Assembly: GCF_001636345.1 (NCBI RefSeq)
Contig: NZ_KV440945.1
Span: 1,456,975 to 1,520,974 of the forward strand
From: Cytobacillus gottheilii
GTDB lineage: Bacteria; Bacillota; Bacilli; Bacillales; Cytobacillaceae
Length of the DNA: 64,000 nt
Direction of reading: 5' to 3'
Position 1 is the stretch's first letter. Every line of letters begins with the position of its first letter. Shown here one piece after another: positions 23,662-31,971 of this stretch. A model generated the notes under the pieces. That model was not told the DNA's origin and ran no database searches. It saw only the letters and a list, made by a program, of their open reading frames with translations. The translations under genes were made by a program, and so were the position numbers.

Positions 23662-25326
23662 ATGACTCAAGTTCGTAAAAGATTAGGAGACTTGCTTGTT
23701 GATGCAGGGTTAATTACGGAAGAACAGCTGCAGCTGACGCTTAAAGAAAAGAGCAGCGGGCAAAAGCTTGGAGATGCCCTCCTGCAGCGCGGATATGTGA
23801 CAGAGCAGCAGCTGATCGAAGTATTGGAATTTCAGCTTGGCATTCCACATGTAAGTTTGTACCGTTATCCATTTGATACGAATCTATTTAGTATAGTTCC
23901 AAAGGATATGGCGAAACGCAACTTAATCATTCCCATGAAAAAAGATGGAGATAAGTTATACGTAGCGATGGCCGATCCTATGGACTTTTATACCATTGAT
24001 GATCTTCGTCTATCAACCGGCTTCCAAATCGAAACAGCGATTGCAACAAAAGATGATATTTTGCGTGCAGTCAATAAATACTACGATATGGATGAAGGGC
24101 TGGAGGAATTATTCGGGACTTCACCTGCACATACAGAAGAAGTAGAACAAGAGAAAATCGTTGACCAGGATTCTCCGATTGTCCGTCTAGTTAACCAAGT
24201 ATTGACGAATGCCGCTGTTGTAAAGGCCAGTGATGTGCATATTGATCCGCAGGAGACAAAGGTAGTTATCCGCTATCGTGTGGATGGCATACTCCGAACA
24301 GAGAGAGTGCTGCCTAAGCATATGCAAAGTGTTCTTACAGCAAGAATCAAAATCATGGCGAATCTTGATATTACAGAGCATCGGATTCCTCAGGACGGCA
24401 GAATCAAGATGAACTTGGATTTCCACCCGGTTGATTTGCGTGTATCCACATTGCCTACTGTCTATGGTGAAAAAATTGTTATGCGTCTTCTTGACCTTGG
24501 AAGTACGCTGAATGACATTAATAAACTGGGCTTTAACAAAGTAAATCTTCAGCGCTTTACCGATATGATTGAAAAACCAACAGGGATTGTTCTCATAACA
24601 GGGCCAACAGGTTCCGGTAAATCGTCCACTTTATATGCGGCTTTAAACAAGCTTAATAGCGAAGAAGTGAACATTATAACAGTCGAAGATCCTGTTGAGT
24701 ACCAGCTTGAAGGCATTAATCAAATTCATGTGAACTCAAACGTGGGAATGACGTTTGCCGCTGGACTGCGTGCCATCCTTCGGCAAGACCCGAATATTAT
24801 CATGGTTGGGGAGATTCGTGATAAGGAAACAGCGGAAGTTGCCATTCGTGCTTCCTTAACAGGGCATCTCGTGTTAAGCACCTTGCATACAAATGATTCA
24901 ATTGGCACGATTACAAGATTAGTAGACATGGGTGTTGAGCCTTTCCTTGTTGCCTCTTCATTGAGCGGGGTTGTGGCACAGCGACTTGTCCGAAGAGTTT
25001 GCCGTGACTGTGCGAAAACAATGGAGCCATCAAAACGGGAGATTGAGATTTTTGCCAAGAGAGGCATGAAAATCGATCAGGTTGTAAAAGGTGCCGGCTG
25101 TTCATCCTGTAATATGACTGGCTATAAAGGCCGTGTCGCGATCCATGAAGTTTTAGTTGTAGATGATGTTATGCGCCGTGTGATTATGAATGGTGAATCT
25201 CTCTCGAAACTAAGAGAAATTGCCATTAAAAACAAAACGATCTTCCTTGTTGATGATGGATTAATCAAAATCAAGCAAGGAATTACAACAACAGAAGAGG
25301 TGCTAAGAGTAGCACTACCTGATTAG
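23662..25326 (+). CDS. pilB: type IV pilus extension ATPase PilB with MshEN domain
   Basis: PilB is the hexameric cytosolic motor that drives pilin polymerisation. The N-terminus (residues 4-60) has the tandem MshEN pattern, RLGDLLVDAGLITEEQL then KLGDALLQRGYVTEQQL, a known c-di-GMP-binding module. In the first half the usual terminal Gln is Lys. The C-terminal ATPase has Walker A GPTGSGKSST near residue 313, an Asp box (VEDPVEYQLEG), Walker B near 380 (IIMVGEIRD), the His box (LSTLHTND) and a tetracysteine zinc site (CRDC near 448, CSSC near 479). The 554 residues are full length. PilT follows 12 bp downstream. It is distinct from ComGA, which lacks the MshEN head. Confidence 0.95.
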   Translation: MTQVRKRLGDLLVDAGLITEEQLQLTLKEKSSGQKLGDALLQRGYVTEQQLIEVLEFQLGIPHVSLYRYPFDTNLFSIVPKDMAKRNLIIPMKKDGDKLYVAMADPMDFYTIDDLRLSTGFQIETAIATKDDILRAVNKYYDMDEGLEELFGTSPAHTEEVEQEKIVDQDSPIVRLVNQVLTNAAVVKASDVHIDPQETKVVIRYRVDGILRTERVLPKHMQSVLTARIKIMANLDITEHRIPQDGRIKMNLDFHPVDLRVSTLPTVYGEKIVMRLLDLGSTLNDINKLGFNKVNLQRFTDMIEKPTGIVLITGPTGSGKSSTLYAALNKLNSEEVNIITVEDPVEYQLEGINQIHVNSNVGMTFAAGLRAILRQDPNIIMVGEIRDKETAEVAIRASLTGHLVLSTLHTNDSIGTITRLVDMGVEPFLVASSLSGVVAQRLVRRVCRDCAKTMEPSKREIEIFAKRGMKIDQVVKGAGCSSCNMTGYKGRVAIHEVLVVDDVMRRVIMNGESLSKLREIAIKNKTIFLVDDGLIKIKQGITTTEEVLRVALPD

Positions 25327-25338
25327 GAGTAAAACGGT

Positions 25339-26379
25339 ATGGTAAATAAAATTGATTTGCTTCTGAAGGCAGGCTTTGAGCTAAAAGCATCAGATATTCA
25401 TCTCACGGTTGGTGTACCGCCAATCATGAGGATCAATGGAGATTTAAAACGCTACGGGCAAGATACGCTTCTGCCGGCAGATACTGAAAGCATGGCAAGA
25501 GCCGTAATCCCGGATCATCTCTGGAATACATTTAAGCAAAATGGCGAGCTGGATTTTTCCTATGGCCTGCATGGCGTTTCCCGTTTCAGGGTGAATGCTT
25601 ATCATCAGCGTTCTTGTGTGGCACTTGCAGTCCGTGTTGTTCCGACGAAAATACCTTCAATGGATGAACTGGACTTGCCGCTGATCTTAAAAGAAATTGC
25701 AGCAAAGCCGCAGGGACTTGTACTTGTTACAGGACCTACAGGCAGCGGGAAATCAACCACGCTTGCGTCAATGATTGATTATATGAACCAGACCATGCGC
25801 AAGCATGTCATTACACTGGAAGATCCAATTGAATATTTGCATAAGCACGGCAAATGTATCATAGATCAGCGTGAGGTTGGCTTTGATACGAATAACTTTG
25901 CGAATGGTTTAAGAGCATCACTCAGACAGGATCCTGATGTTATCTTAGTAGGAGAAATGAGAGATCTTGAAACGATCCAAACGGCTATAACGGCAGCAGA
26001 AACAGGACACTTAGTGTTTGCAACCTTGCATACATCCAGTGCCCCTGCAACCATTAACCGGATCATTGATGTCTTTCCGCCGGCACAGCAGGATCAGATT
26101 CGCATTCAGCTTGCATCTGTGCTTGTTTCCATTGTCTCGCAGCGCTTGTTTCCGCTTGTTAATGGACAGGGCAGAAAAGCGGCAACGGAAATTCTGCTCA
26201 ATAATGCGGCTGTCGCTAACCTTATTCGCAATGAAAAAATTCATCAGATTGTGAATGTAATGCAAACATCAAGAAGTCAGGGCATGCATACATTGGAGAC
26301 CAATGTGAAAGAGCTTTATCAGAACGGTTTAATTTCAAAGGAACTCGCGAACCCTTATTTAGTTGAGAAGGTGGAATAA
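25339..26379 (+). CDS. pilT: type IV pilus retraction ATPase PilT
   Basis: PilT powers pilus depolymerisation and twitching motility. The 346 residues carry Walker A GPTGSGKSTT near residue 131, the Asp box (ITLEDPIEYLH), Walker B (VILVGEMRDLETI), the His box (FATLHTSSAP) and a C-terminal AIRNLIRE-like motif (VANLIRNEKIHQI) that is specific for PilT as opposed to PilB. The ATG lies 9 bp after AGGAG. A retraction motor argues for a dynamic pilus, not just a DNA-uptake pseudopilus, because the ComG system has no PilT. pilC starts 1 bp after its stop. Confidence 0.95.
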   Translation: MVNKIDLLLKAGFELKASDIHLTVGVPPIMRINGDLKRYGQDTLLPADTESMARAVIPDHLWNTFKQNGELDFSYGLHGVSRFRVNAYHQRSCVALAVRVVPTKIPSMDELDLPLILKEIAAKPQGLVLVTGPTGSGKSTTLASMIDYMNQTMRKHVITLEDPIEYLHKHGKCIIDQREVGFDTNNFANGLRASLRQDPDVILVGEMRDLETIQTAITAAETGHLVFATLHTSSAPATINRIIDVFPPAQQDQIRIQLASVLVSIVSQRLFPLVNGQGRKAATEILLNNAAVANLIRNEKIHQIVNVMQTSRSQGMHTLETNVKELYQNGLISKELANPYLVEKVE

Positions 26380-26380
26380 G

Positions 26381-27586
26381 ATGCCTCGTTATAAATATAG
26401 CGGAAGAGACCGAAAAGGAAATAAGTCAGGTGTCATCACCGCTTCTTCAAAACGTGAGGCAGTGGTTCAGCTGAGGGAAAATGGCATTCGTGTCATGGAT
26501 TTTCAGGAATTGCCCGAAACGGTCCTGACAAAGGATATTACGATCGGCAACCCTGTTAAGCTAGAAGACTTTGTCATCTATCTGCGGCAATTTTCGACTT
26601 TGCTGAAGGCTGGCGTGTCTGTTGTCGACTCGACCGCCATCCTTTCCGAACAAACGGAAAGCAAAGCACTGCGAAAAGCCTTAAAGGTTGTTGAACAGGA
26701 TCTGCGGGAAGGAAATCCACTTTCTGAGGCAGCGGCGAAGCATAAGAAGATCTTTACAAGCATGTTTATTAATATGATTCGTGCTGGTGAAGTAGGCGGT
26801 AATATGGATGATACGCTTGAGAGATTAGCAGTTCATTATGAAAAGCAGCATTTTACAAAGCAAAAAATCGTCTCAGCTCTCGCATATCCTATTGTGGTAG
26901 GAATCATTGCTGTTGCGGTTGTCATCTTTTTGCTTGTCTCTGTTGTTCCGACCTTTGTTGAAATGTTTGAGGACTTTGGGGGCGAGCTTCCAGCGATCAC
27001 GCAGTTTGTCTTGAAATCCAGTGAACTGATGCAGGTATACTGGTGGCTGGTTATACTGTTTTTTATCGCCATTTTCGTAGGCATTATGGTTATTCGCAAT
27101 AATAAACAAACAAAATATTATTTAGATTATTTTCTATTAAGAATGCCGATTTTCCGAAAGATTTTTCAAAAAGCAGCGTTAGCCCGGATGACGAGAACAT
27201 TAAGCTCTTTATTTACTTCATCCGTTCCAATTCTGCAGGCAATGACCATTGTTGAAAATATTGTTGAAAATGAAGTCATTGCAAAAGTAATTCGCCAATC
27301 GAGAGATTCACTAGAGCAAGGCCGCTCATTAACAGAGCCAATGCGCAGGCACTGGGTCTTTCCGCCCCTTGTCTCGCAGATGATTGCGATTGGTGAGGAA
27401 ACCGGTTCTCTTGATGCCATGCTGGCAAAAGTAGCAGACTTCTATGAAAAAGAAGTAGAAAGTGCGACAGATCGCTTAAAATCTCTCATTGAACCAATCA
27501 TGATTGTCTTCCTGGCAGGCATTGTCGGAACAATCGTTACATCCATTATGGTGCCGATGTTTGAGATCTTTAACCATGTCGGGTAA
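26381..27586 (+). CDS. pilC: type IV pilus inner-membrane platform protein PilC
   Basis: The polytopic platform protein couples PilB/PilT to the growing fibre. The 401 residues hold an N-terminal cytosolic stretch (MPRYKYSGRDRKGNKSG) and two homologous T2SSF domains (about 70-195 and 270-395), each with the conserved FxxxxxxLLxAGV pattern (FSTLLKAGVSVVD; LSSLFTSSVPILQAM). Membrane helices lie near 170-195, 218-242 and 372-398. ATG 26381 is preferred over an upstream in-frame ATA/ATG-rich extension because GAAGGTGGA sits 6 bp ahead. It is packed tightly against pilT, and the next gene, pilA, has its own promoter. Confidence 0.95.
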   Translation: MPRYKYSGRDRKGNKSGVITASSKREAVVQLRENGIRVMDFQELPETVLTKDITIGNPVKLEDFVIYLRQFSTLLKAGVSVVDSTAILSEQTESKALRKALKVVEQDLREGNPLSEAAAKHKKIFTSMFINMIRAGEVGGNMDDTLERLAVHYEKQHFTKQKIVSALAYPIVVGIIAVAVVIFLLVSVVPTFVEMFEDFGGELPAITQFVLKSSELMQVYWWLVILFFIAIFVGIMVIRNNKQTKYYLDYFLLRMPIFRKIFQKAALARMTRTLSSLFTSSVPILQAMTIVENIVENEVIAKVIRQSRDSLEQGRSLTEPMRRHWVFPPLVSQMIAIGEETGSLDAMLAKVADFYEKEVESATDRLKSLIEPIMIVFLAGIVGTIVTSIMVPMFEIFNHVG

Positions 27587-27642
27587 CTATACAAAAGTTT
27601 TACAATTTCAAACAATTTCCTACTAGCACAATTCTATGAATC

Positions 27643-27651
27643 TGTTATAAT
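27643..27651 (+). promoter_or_regulatory. extended -10 promoter for pilA
   Basis: TGTTATAAT (TGn plus a perfect TATAAT, 27646-27651) lies 50 bp ahead of pilA, with a weak -35 (CTAGCA) 17-18 bp upstream. It lies in the only sizeable gap inside pilB-pilO and would give extra pilin expression. Confidence 0.65.
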
Positions 27652-27700
27652 GAGACTAGTAAAAAAGTAACATAAAATTCACATTTTAAGGAGAATGAAC

Positions 27701-28099
27701 ATGTTTCAAAAACTAAGAAACACATTAAAAAATCAAAAAGGTTTAACTCTTATTGAGCTTCTTGCTGTTATTGTTATTTTAGGGATTATTGCTGCGATTG
27801 CTATACCTAGTATTGGTGGGATTATTAACAAGTCAGAAAAAGATGCTACAGTAGCAGAAGGAATTCAAATAATTAGTGCAGCTAAAATGTATGTTACATC
27901 ATCAAACCCTGAATCTGGTGCAAAGTTGACACAAACTGAATTAGGTCAATTTTTAGATAGTGTTGATGATACAGACTATACTGTAACCTTAACAAAAGAT
28001 AGTGCTGGTAAATTTATCTACACATTAGAAGATCACGATTCAGTACCATTAGTATCAGATACTGATTCTGCTACTGAAAAAAATCTATTAGATTATTAA
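27701..28099 (+). CDS. pilA: major type IV pilin PilA (prepilin)
   Basis: A 132-residue prepilin: leader MFQKLRNTLKNQKG, cleavage after G14, then LTLIELLAVIVILGIIAAIA with Glu5. The mature protein is about 118 residues, small for a major pilin but typical of Gram-positive ones. No cysteines, and an acidic C-terminus. Start: ATG 27701 is 7 bp after AAGGAG, whereas ATG 27695 is only 1 bp away. Its own promoter and SD and its place between pilC and pilD argue that it is the major subunit; a second pilin gene lies at 31398. Processed and N-methylated by PilD encoded next door. Confidence 0.9.
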   Translation: MFQKLRNTLKNQKGLTLIELLAVIVILGIIAAIAIPSIGGIINKSEKDATVAEGIQIISAAKMYVTSSNPESGAKLTQTELGQFLDSVDDTDYTVTLTKDSAGKFIYTLEDHDSVPLVSDTDSATEKNLLDY

Positions 28100-28105
28100 G
28101 AACGG

Positions 28106-28849
28106 ATGTATATACTAGTTCTCATCTACGGCCTCCTCCTAGGCTCCTTCTACAACGTAGTCGGCCTTAGGGTCCCGAACGGAGAGTCAATTGTAAAGCC
28201 GCGGTCGCATTGTCCAAAGTGTGGACATGTTCTCACGCCGCTTGAGCTTGTCCCAGTTTTATCTTATGTATTTTTACGAGGAAGATGCAGGTGCTGTAAG
28301 GCACCTGTTTCGCTCGTTTATCCGCTAATTGAATTGATGACAGGTTTGCTGTTTGTGGCAGCGCCACTCCTTATGGGGTGGAGTGCGGAATTATTGATTG
28401 CCTGGACGCTTATCTCTCTGATCGTCATCATCTGGATCACCGATATTAAATACATGCTGATCCCAGATAAAATCCTGCTTGTATTTGCAATTATCTTAAT
28501 AGCTGAACGTATCTTTATTCCGCTCACACCGTGGTGGGATTCAATTGCTGGTGCTGCAGTCGGTTTTGGTCTGCTGCTTTTTATTGCCGTAATCAGTAAA
28601 GGCGGCATGGGGGGCGGAGATATTAAGCTTTATGGAGTTCTCGGAATAGCACTTGGAGTAAAGCTTGTCCTATTATCATTTTTTATTGCTACTTTAATAG
28701 GAGCTGTTTTTGGCGGTTTGGGCTTGCTGACAGGCAAACTTAAAAGAGGAAATCCGATTCCTTTTGGTCCTTTTATCGGGATTGGTGCTTTAGCAGCTTA
28801 TTTTTTTGGCAATGACATTATCACCTGGTATTTGCATTCACTATTATAA
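28106..28849 (+). CDS. pilD: prepilin leader peptidase / N-methyltransferase (PilD/ComC)
   Basis: A membrane aspartyl protease that cuts prepilins after Gly and methylates the new N-terminus. The 247 residues hold the N-terminal methylation domain with two zinc-type CxxC pairs (CPKC near 34, CRCC near 61). The two catalytic aspartates are in DIKYMLIPD near 112 and GGMGGGDIKLYG near 171. About seven to eight membrane helices. The gene starts 6 bp after pilA. It takes the chromosomal place of B. subtilis comC (folC-comC-spoIIB), so it may also process the competence pseudopilins if a comG operon exists elsewhere. That dual use is inferred. Confidence 0.94.
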   Translation: MYILVLIYGLLLGSFYNVVGLRVPNGESIVKPRSHCPKCGHVLTPLELVPVLSYVFLRGRCRCCKAPVSLVYPLIELMTGLLFVAAPLLMGWSAELLIAWTLISLIVIIWITDIKYMLIPDKILLVFAIILIAERIFIPLTPWWDSIAGAAVGFGLLLFIAVISKGGMGGGDIKLYGVLGIALGVKLVLLSFFIATLIGAVFGGLGLLTGKLKRGNPIPFGPFIGIGALAAYFFGNDIITWYLHSLL

Positions 28850-28861
28850 GGAGTTTTGAAA

Positions 28862-29854
28862 ATGGCCTTTCGTTTGAAGCTGGGAAAACAATCAAATATT
28901 AGCCTGATCATTAAGGATCATGTTATTCGTTTAGCTGAGGTAAAGTCACATGGAGATCTGCACATCCAGCGTTTAGAAGAACGGTTTATTCCTAGTGGAT
29001 TGATTAAGGAAGGCAGAATTCAGGATAGTGAAACATTACTAGCCATTTTAGAAGAATGTGTGAATGAATGGAAGCTAAAAAACAAGCAAGTAACCTTTTT
29101 AGTTCCGGATCCTTTCATTGTCATGAGAAAAATAGCAATCCCTGCTGATGTGCATGAAGATGAACTGAAGGGCTATTTATTTATGGAAATTGGTGCAACG
29201 ATTCATCTTCCGTTTGAGGATCCAATATTTGATTATTATTCTTTGCCGCAGCAGAACAATGAGCGCAAGGAAGTACTGCTTTTTGCCGCACCTGAAAGTG
29301 TAGTTGCTGAGTATACAGATATTCTGGAAGAGGTAAAGCTTAAGCCGGCAGCAGCTGACTTATCAGCACTTTCTCTTTATAGACTGTATCATAAGCTCGA
29401 TATGGCAAACGCGGATGAAAACTTAATGCTCGTTCAATATGATCTTACAACCGTAAATGTTAGTATATTTGAAAATCATATCCCGATTATTATGCGCCAT
29501 CTAAAGCTGGACATTGATGCATCACAATGGGATACGGTCAGATCTGAAAATGGCGGCAGGAAGCTTCATTATTCAGGATCTGCAAATGATGTAGGCAGTT
29601 CCTTAATGGACAGCTATAAAGAAATCGACCGGGTTCAGGATTATTATCAATTTTCACTGACACAAGGCAAAAAGAAGATTACGAAGATCGTTGTCGATGG
29701 TGATCATCCTTATCTTGACGATATTTTTAAAGAAATGAAGAATCGCTATTCTGTACCTGTTTTAACATTAAAAAATGATGTGATAGATTCGGGTCAGGAT
29801 GCTGAGCTTCCTTCATTTTATTTGAATATCGGATTAGCTTTAAAAGAGGTGTAG
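28862..29854 (+). CDS. pilM: pilus assembly actin-like ATPase PilM
   Basis: PilM is a cytosolic actin-like protein that joins the PilN/PilO membrane complex and helps position the pilus motor. The 330 residues show the family start (SLIIKDHVIRLAEVKSHGDLH), the conserved helix region DELKGYLFMEIGATIHLPFEDPIFDY and the second subdomain (LMLVQYDLTTVNVSIFENHIP). ATG 28862 lies 8 bp after AAGGAG; an in-frame TTG (28856) is too close to the SD. PilN, encoded next, has the INLLP tail known to dock into PilM. Part of the same operon. Confidence 0.9.
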   Translation: MAFRLKLGKQSNISLIIKDHVIRLAEVKSHGDLHIQRLEERFIPSGLIKEGRIQDSETLLAILEECVNEWKLKNKQVTFLVPDPFIVMRKIAIPADVHEDELKGYLFMEIGATIHLPFEDPIFDYYSLPQQNNERKEVLLFAAPESVVAEYTDILEEVKLKPAAADLSALSLYRLYHKLDMANADENLMLVQYDLTTVNVSIFENHIPIIMRHLKLDIDASQWDTVRSENGGRKLHYSGSANDVGSSLMDSYKEIDRVQDYYQFSLTQGKKKITKIVVDGDHPYLDDIFKEMKNRYSVPVLTLKNDVIDSGQDAELPSFYLNIGLALKEV

Positions 29855-29857
29855 AAG

Positions 29858-30496
29858 ATGTTAGTCGATATTAATCTGCTTCCGCAAAAAGAGAAAAAAA
29901 CAAAAGCTTCTTATATCGTTCTTCTAGCTTCTATATTGATTGTGTTGATGATAGCTACTGTTTTCTTTTTTATCATTCAGGACCGGAAGCAGTCTATTGC
30001 GGATACTGAGCAGCAGCTGGCACAAACAACGGAGCTGCTGGAGGCAAAGCGGGCAAAGCTGGAAAACTATCAGTCCTCCAATTCTGTAACAGACTTACAA
30101 AATGCAATTACTTGGGCAGATCAGCAGCCTTATAATGTAGTTTATATGCTGCAGGGGCTGACAAAACTTCTGCCAGAACGGGGCTTTATCAGCGAGTTTG
30201 AAATGGACGAAGATCATGCAGTTAATCAGCAGGTTCAATTTGATACAAAATCAGAAGCCGCATACTATTTGAGCTTGCTGACATCTGTTGATTGGATAGA
30301 GGAAGCTGTGCTTACGGAAGCGCAAACAGCTGACTTAACCGACCAGGAAAATGAATCTGCTGTTAGTGATGATATTGTTCCAAGATATATTGCCAATTAC
30401 GAGATGAGAATCAATGTGCCTGCATTAAAAGAGGCTGCTCAGACAGAAAATGATGAGCAAGATCGTGTCCAGGATGAAGGAGGCACTTCACCATGA
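29858..30496 (+). CDS. pilN: pilus assembly protein PilN
   Basis: A bitopic membrane protein, 212 residues. The short cytosolic tail MLVDINLLPQKEKK contains the INLLP docking motif for PilM. One membrane helix follows (YIVLLASILIVLMIATVFFFII, about 23-44), then a coiled coil (about 48-75) and an outer alpha/beta ferredoxin-like domain. The C-terminus is acidic. It begins 3 bp after the pilM stop and overlaps pilO by 4 bp (ATGA), so PilM, PilN and PilO are translationally coupled. Confidence 0.9.
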   Translation: MLVDINLLPQKEKKTKASYIVLLASILIVLMIATVFFFIIQDRKQSIADTEQQLAQTTELLEAKRAKLENYQSSNSVTDLQNAITWADQQPYNVVYMLQGLTKLLPERGFISEFEMDEDHAVNQQVQFDTKSEAAYYLSLLTSVDWIEEAVLTEAQTADLTDQENESAVSDDIVPRYIANYEMRINVPALKEAAQTENDEQDRVQDEGGTSP

Positions 30497-31290
30497 ATGT
30501 ACAGCTTTCAAAAAAACAGCTTGGCTTTGGCTTCCTGGGAATTGTTTTAATCGGTATTCTCACTTTCGGGCTTTATTACTTATTTATTTTGCCGCTGAAC
30601 GATCAGATTGACCGTAAGAACACAGAACTCGATATGGCAAGACAGGAACTTGATATTATTGATAATACGTTAACTCAAAATAGTGAGCAGACCGTTTTAA
30701 ATACGATGGAACTGCAAAAAGAAGTGCCTGTTAAGCGTCTTTTAGATCAGCTTCTTTTAAATGTGGAAAAGGCTGAAATTGTTTCGGATGCAACTATTAA
30801 TGAAATACAGCTTAATGGAACACAGGAAGATGAAAATATTGATTTGATCAGTGAAGAAGGAACAGTACAATATGATCCAGAAACAGAGGAAGAGCAAGCT
30901 GATCCTGAGGAAATTGTAGATGAAGATTCTGAAACAAGTGAAACAGGAGAACCCGAAACTCCATTGCCAAACGGCATTAAAAAAACATCACTAACATTGT
31001 TTGGAGAGTCAGATTCCTATTTTGAATTAGAGAAGCTGCTTGAGAATCTATTGTCTATGGAGCGGATTATTAAAATAGAAGAATTGAATTTTACTGGTCT
31101 TCAGGAGGTATATTCTGTCGAGCAGGATACGAGCAATGTCACATTTGAAATCACTCTTGCTGCCTATTATTATCCAGCACTTGAAGATTTAGAGGCAGAG
31201 CTTCCGCCGGTAGATGCACCAGATGGTTCAAATAAAAGCGATCCTCTAAATCGCTTCACAACGGAAGAAGATGAAGATGATACACCTTAA
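30493..31290 (+). CDS. pilO: pilus assembly protein PilO
   Basis: The partner of PilN in the membrane alignment complex. It has 265 residues: a short cytosolic tail, one membrane helix (LGFGFLGIVLIGILTFGLYYLFIL, about 10-33), a coiled coil (PLNDQIDRKNTELDMARQEL, about 35-60) and an outer domain. The outer domain contains a very acidic insert, about residues 112-155 (EEEQADPEEIVDEDSET), which Gram-negative PilO proteins lack. The C-terminal tail is also acidic. The ATG overlaps the pilN stop. There is no PilP or PilQ gene after it, as expected for a cell without an outer membrane. Confidence 0.85.
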   Translation: MNVQLSKKQLGFGFLGIVLIGILTFGLYYLFILPLNDQIDRKNTELDMARQELDIIDNTLTQNSEQTVLNTMELQKEVPVKRLLDQLLLNVEKAEIVSDATINEIQLNGTQEDENIDLISEEGTVQYDPETEEEQADPEEIVDEDSETSETGEPETPLPNGIKKTSLTLFGESDSYFELEKLLENLLSMERIIKIEELNFTGLQEVYSVEQDTSNVTFEITLAAYYYPALEDLEAELPPVDAPDGSNKSDPLNRFTTEEDEDDTP

Positions 31291-31397
31291 GAGGGGTATT
31301 TGCTATTATGCAATGGCAGCAGGCTTATAATAGCAATCTTCCTCTCTCTGTTGAAACTCTGTAAAAAATACTTCTGTCGAAAAAGAGGGGTCTAGTC

Positions 31398-31850
31398 ATG
31401 ATCAAAATGGACACTAGACTAAACGAAAAAGGACTTACATTAATTGAACTGCTTGCTGTGATTGTTATTTTAGGCATTGTCGCTGCAATTGCCGTTATGT
31501 CGATTACAAACGTCATTCAAAAGGCACGCGATCAGGCCTTTGTCGGCAATGCGATCGCTTTGAAAGAAGCTGCTGACTTTTATATTCGTCATGAATTAAC
31601 AAGCGGAGGCACCCTTCAAGCTTCTGTTTCTTATAAAGCGCTGGAAGAACAGCAGTTTATAGATGCATTTAAAGATCCGCATAGCGGTGACTTGCTAGAG
31701 CCATCAGATGATACATATGTTGTGATAACAGGAGAATCAGCCACAGCTGTCTGTTTAAAAGGTACCGAGAAAAACCTTTGCACTTATAATGGTGCAGAAA
31801 ATGCCATTCCTATCAGCGAGTTAATCACAGCAAATATATTGCCGAATTAA
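31398..31850 (+). CDS. second type IV prepilin
   Basis: A 150-residue prepilin with leader MIKMDTRLNEKG and helix LTLIELLAVIVILGIVAAIAVMSI (Glu5 present), closely matching PilA in the first 30 residues and diverging after that. Unlike PilA it has a C-terminal cysteine pair (AVCLKGTEKNLCTY) that would form a D-loop-like disulfide. SD AGAGGGG lies 7 bp before the ATG. It is separated from pilO by 107 bp that contain an 11-bp inverted repeat (TTGCTATTAT at 31300 and ATAATAGCAA at 31327), and it ends in a strong terminator, so it may be a separate small transcript. It could be a minor pilin or an alternative major subunit. Confidence 0.88.
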   Translation: MIKMDTRLNEKGLTLIELLAVIVILGIVAAIAVMSITNVIQKARDQAFVGNAIALKEAADFYIRHELTSGGTLQASVSYKALEEQQFIDAFKDPHSGDLLEPSDDTYVVITGESATAVCLKGTEKNLCTYNGAENAIPISELITANILPN

Positions 31851-31882
31851 AGCGACTATAAAAAATTTGACGAAACTCTCCC

Positions 31883-31917
31883 ATAACAAGACGACAAAAG
31901 TCTTGTTATTTTTTTTT
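31883..31917 (+). terminator. terminator closing the pilus island
   Basis: ATAACAAGAC (31883-31892) pairs with GTCTTGTTAT (31900-31909), followed by nine Ts. Confidence 0.9.
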
Positions 31918-31971
31918 GCTGTTGTGTTAGGATGTAACCATTCAAAAATCGACAGGATGGGAGGACAAGCA

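Noticed and set aside
11591-31850. Recent horizontal transfer of the pilus island
   Set aside because: Codon and base use look like the neighbours by eye, and no integrase, tRNA or direct repeats flank it; a composition test would be needed.
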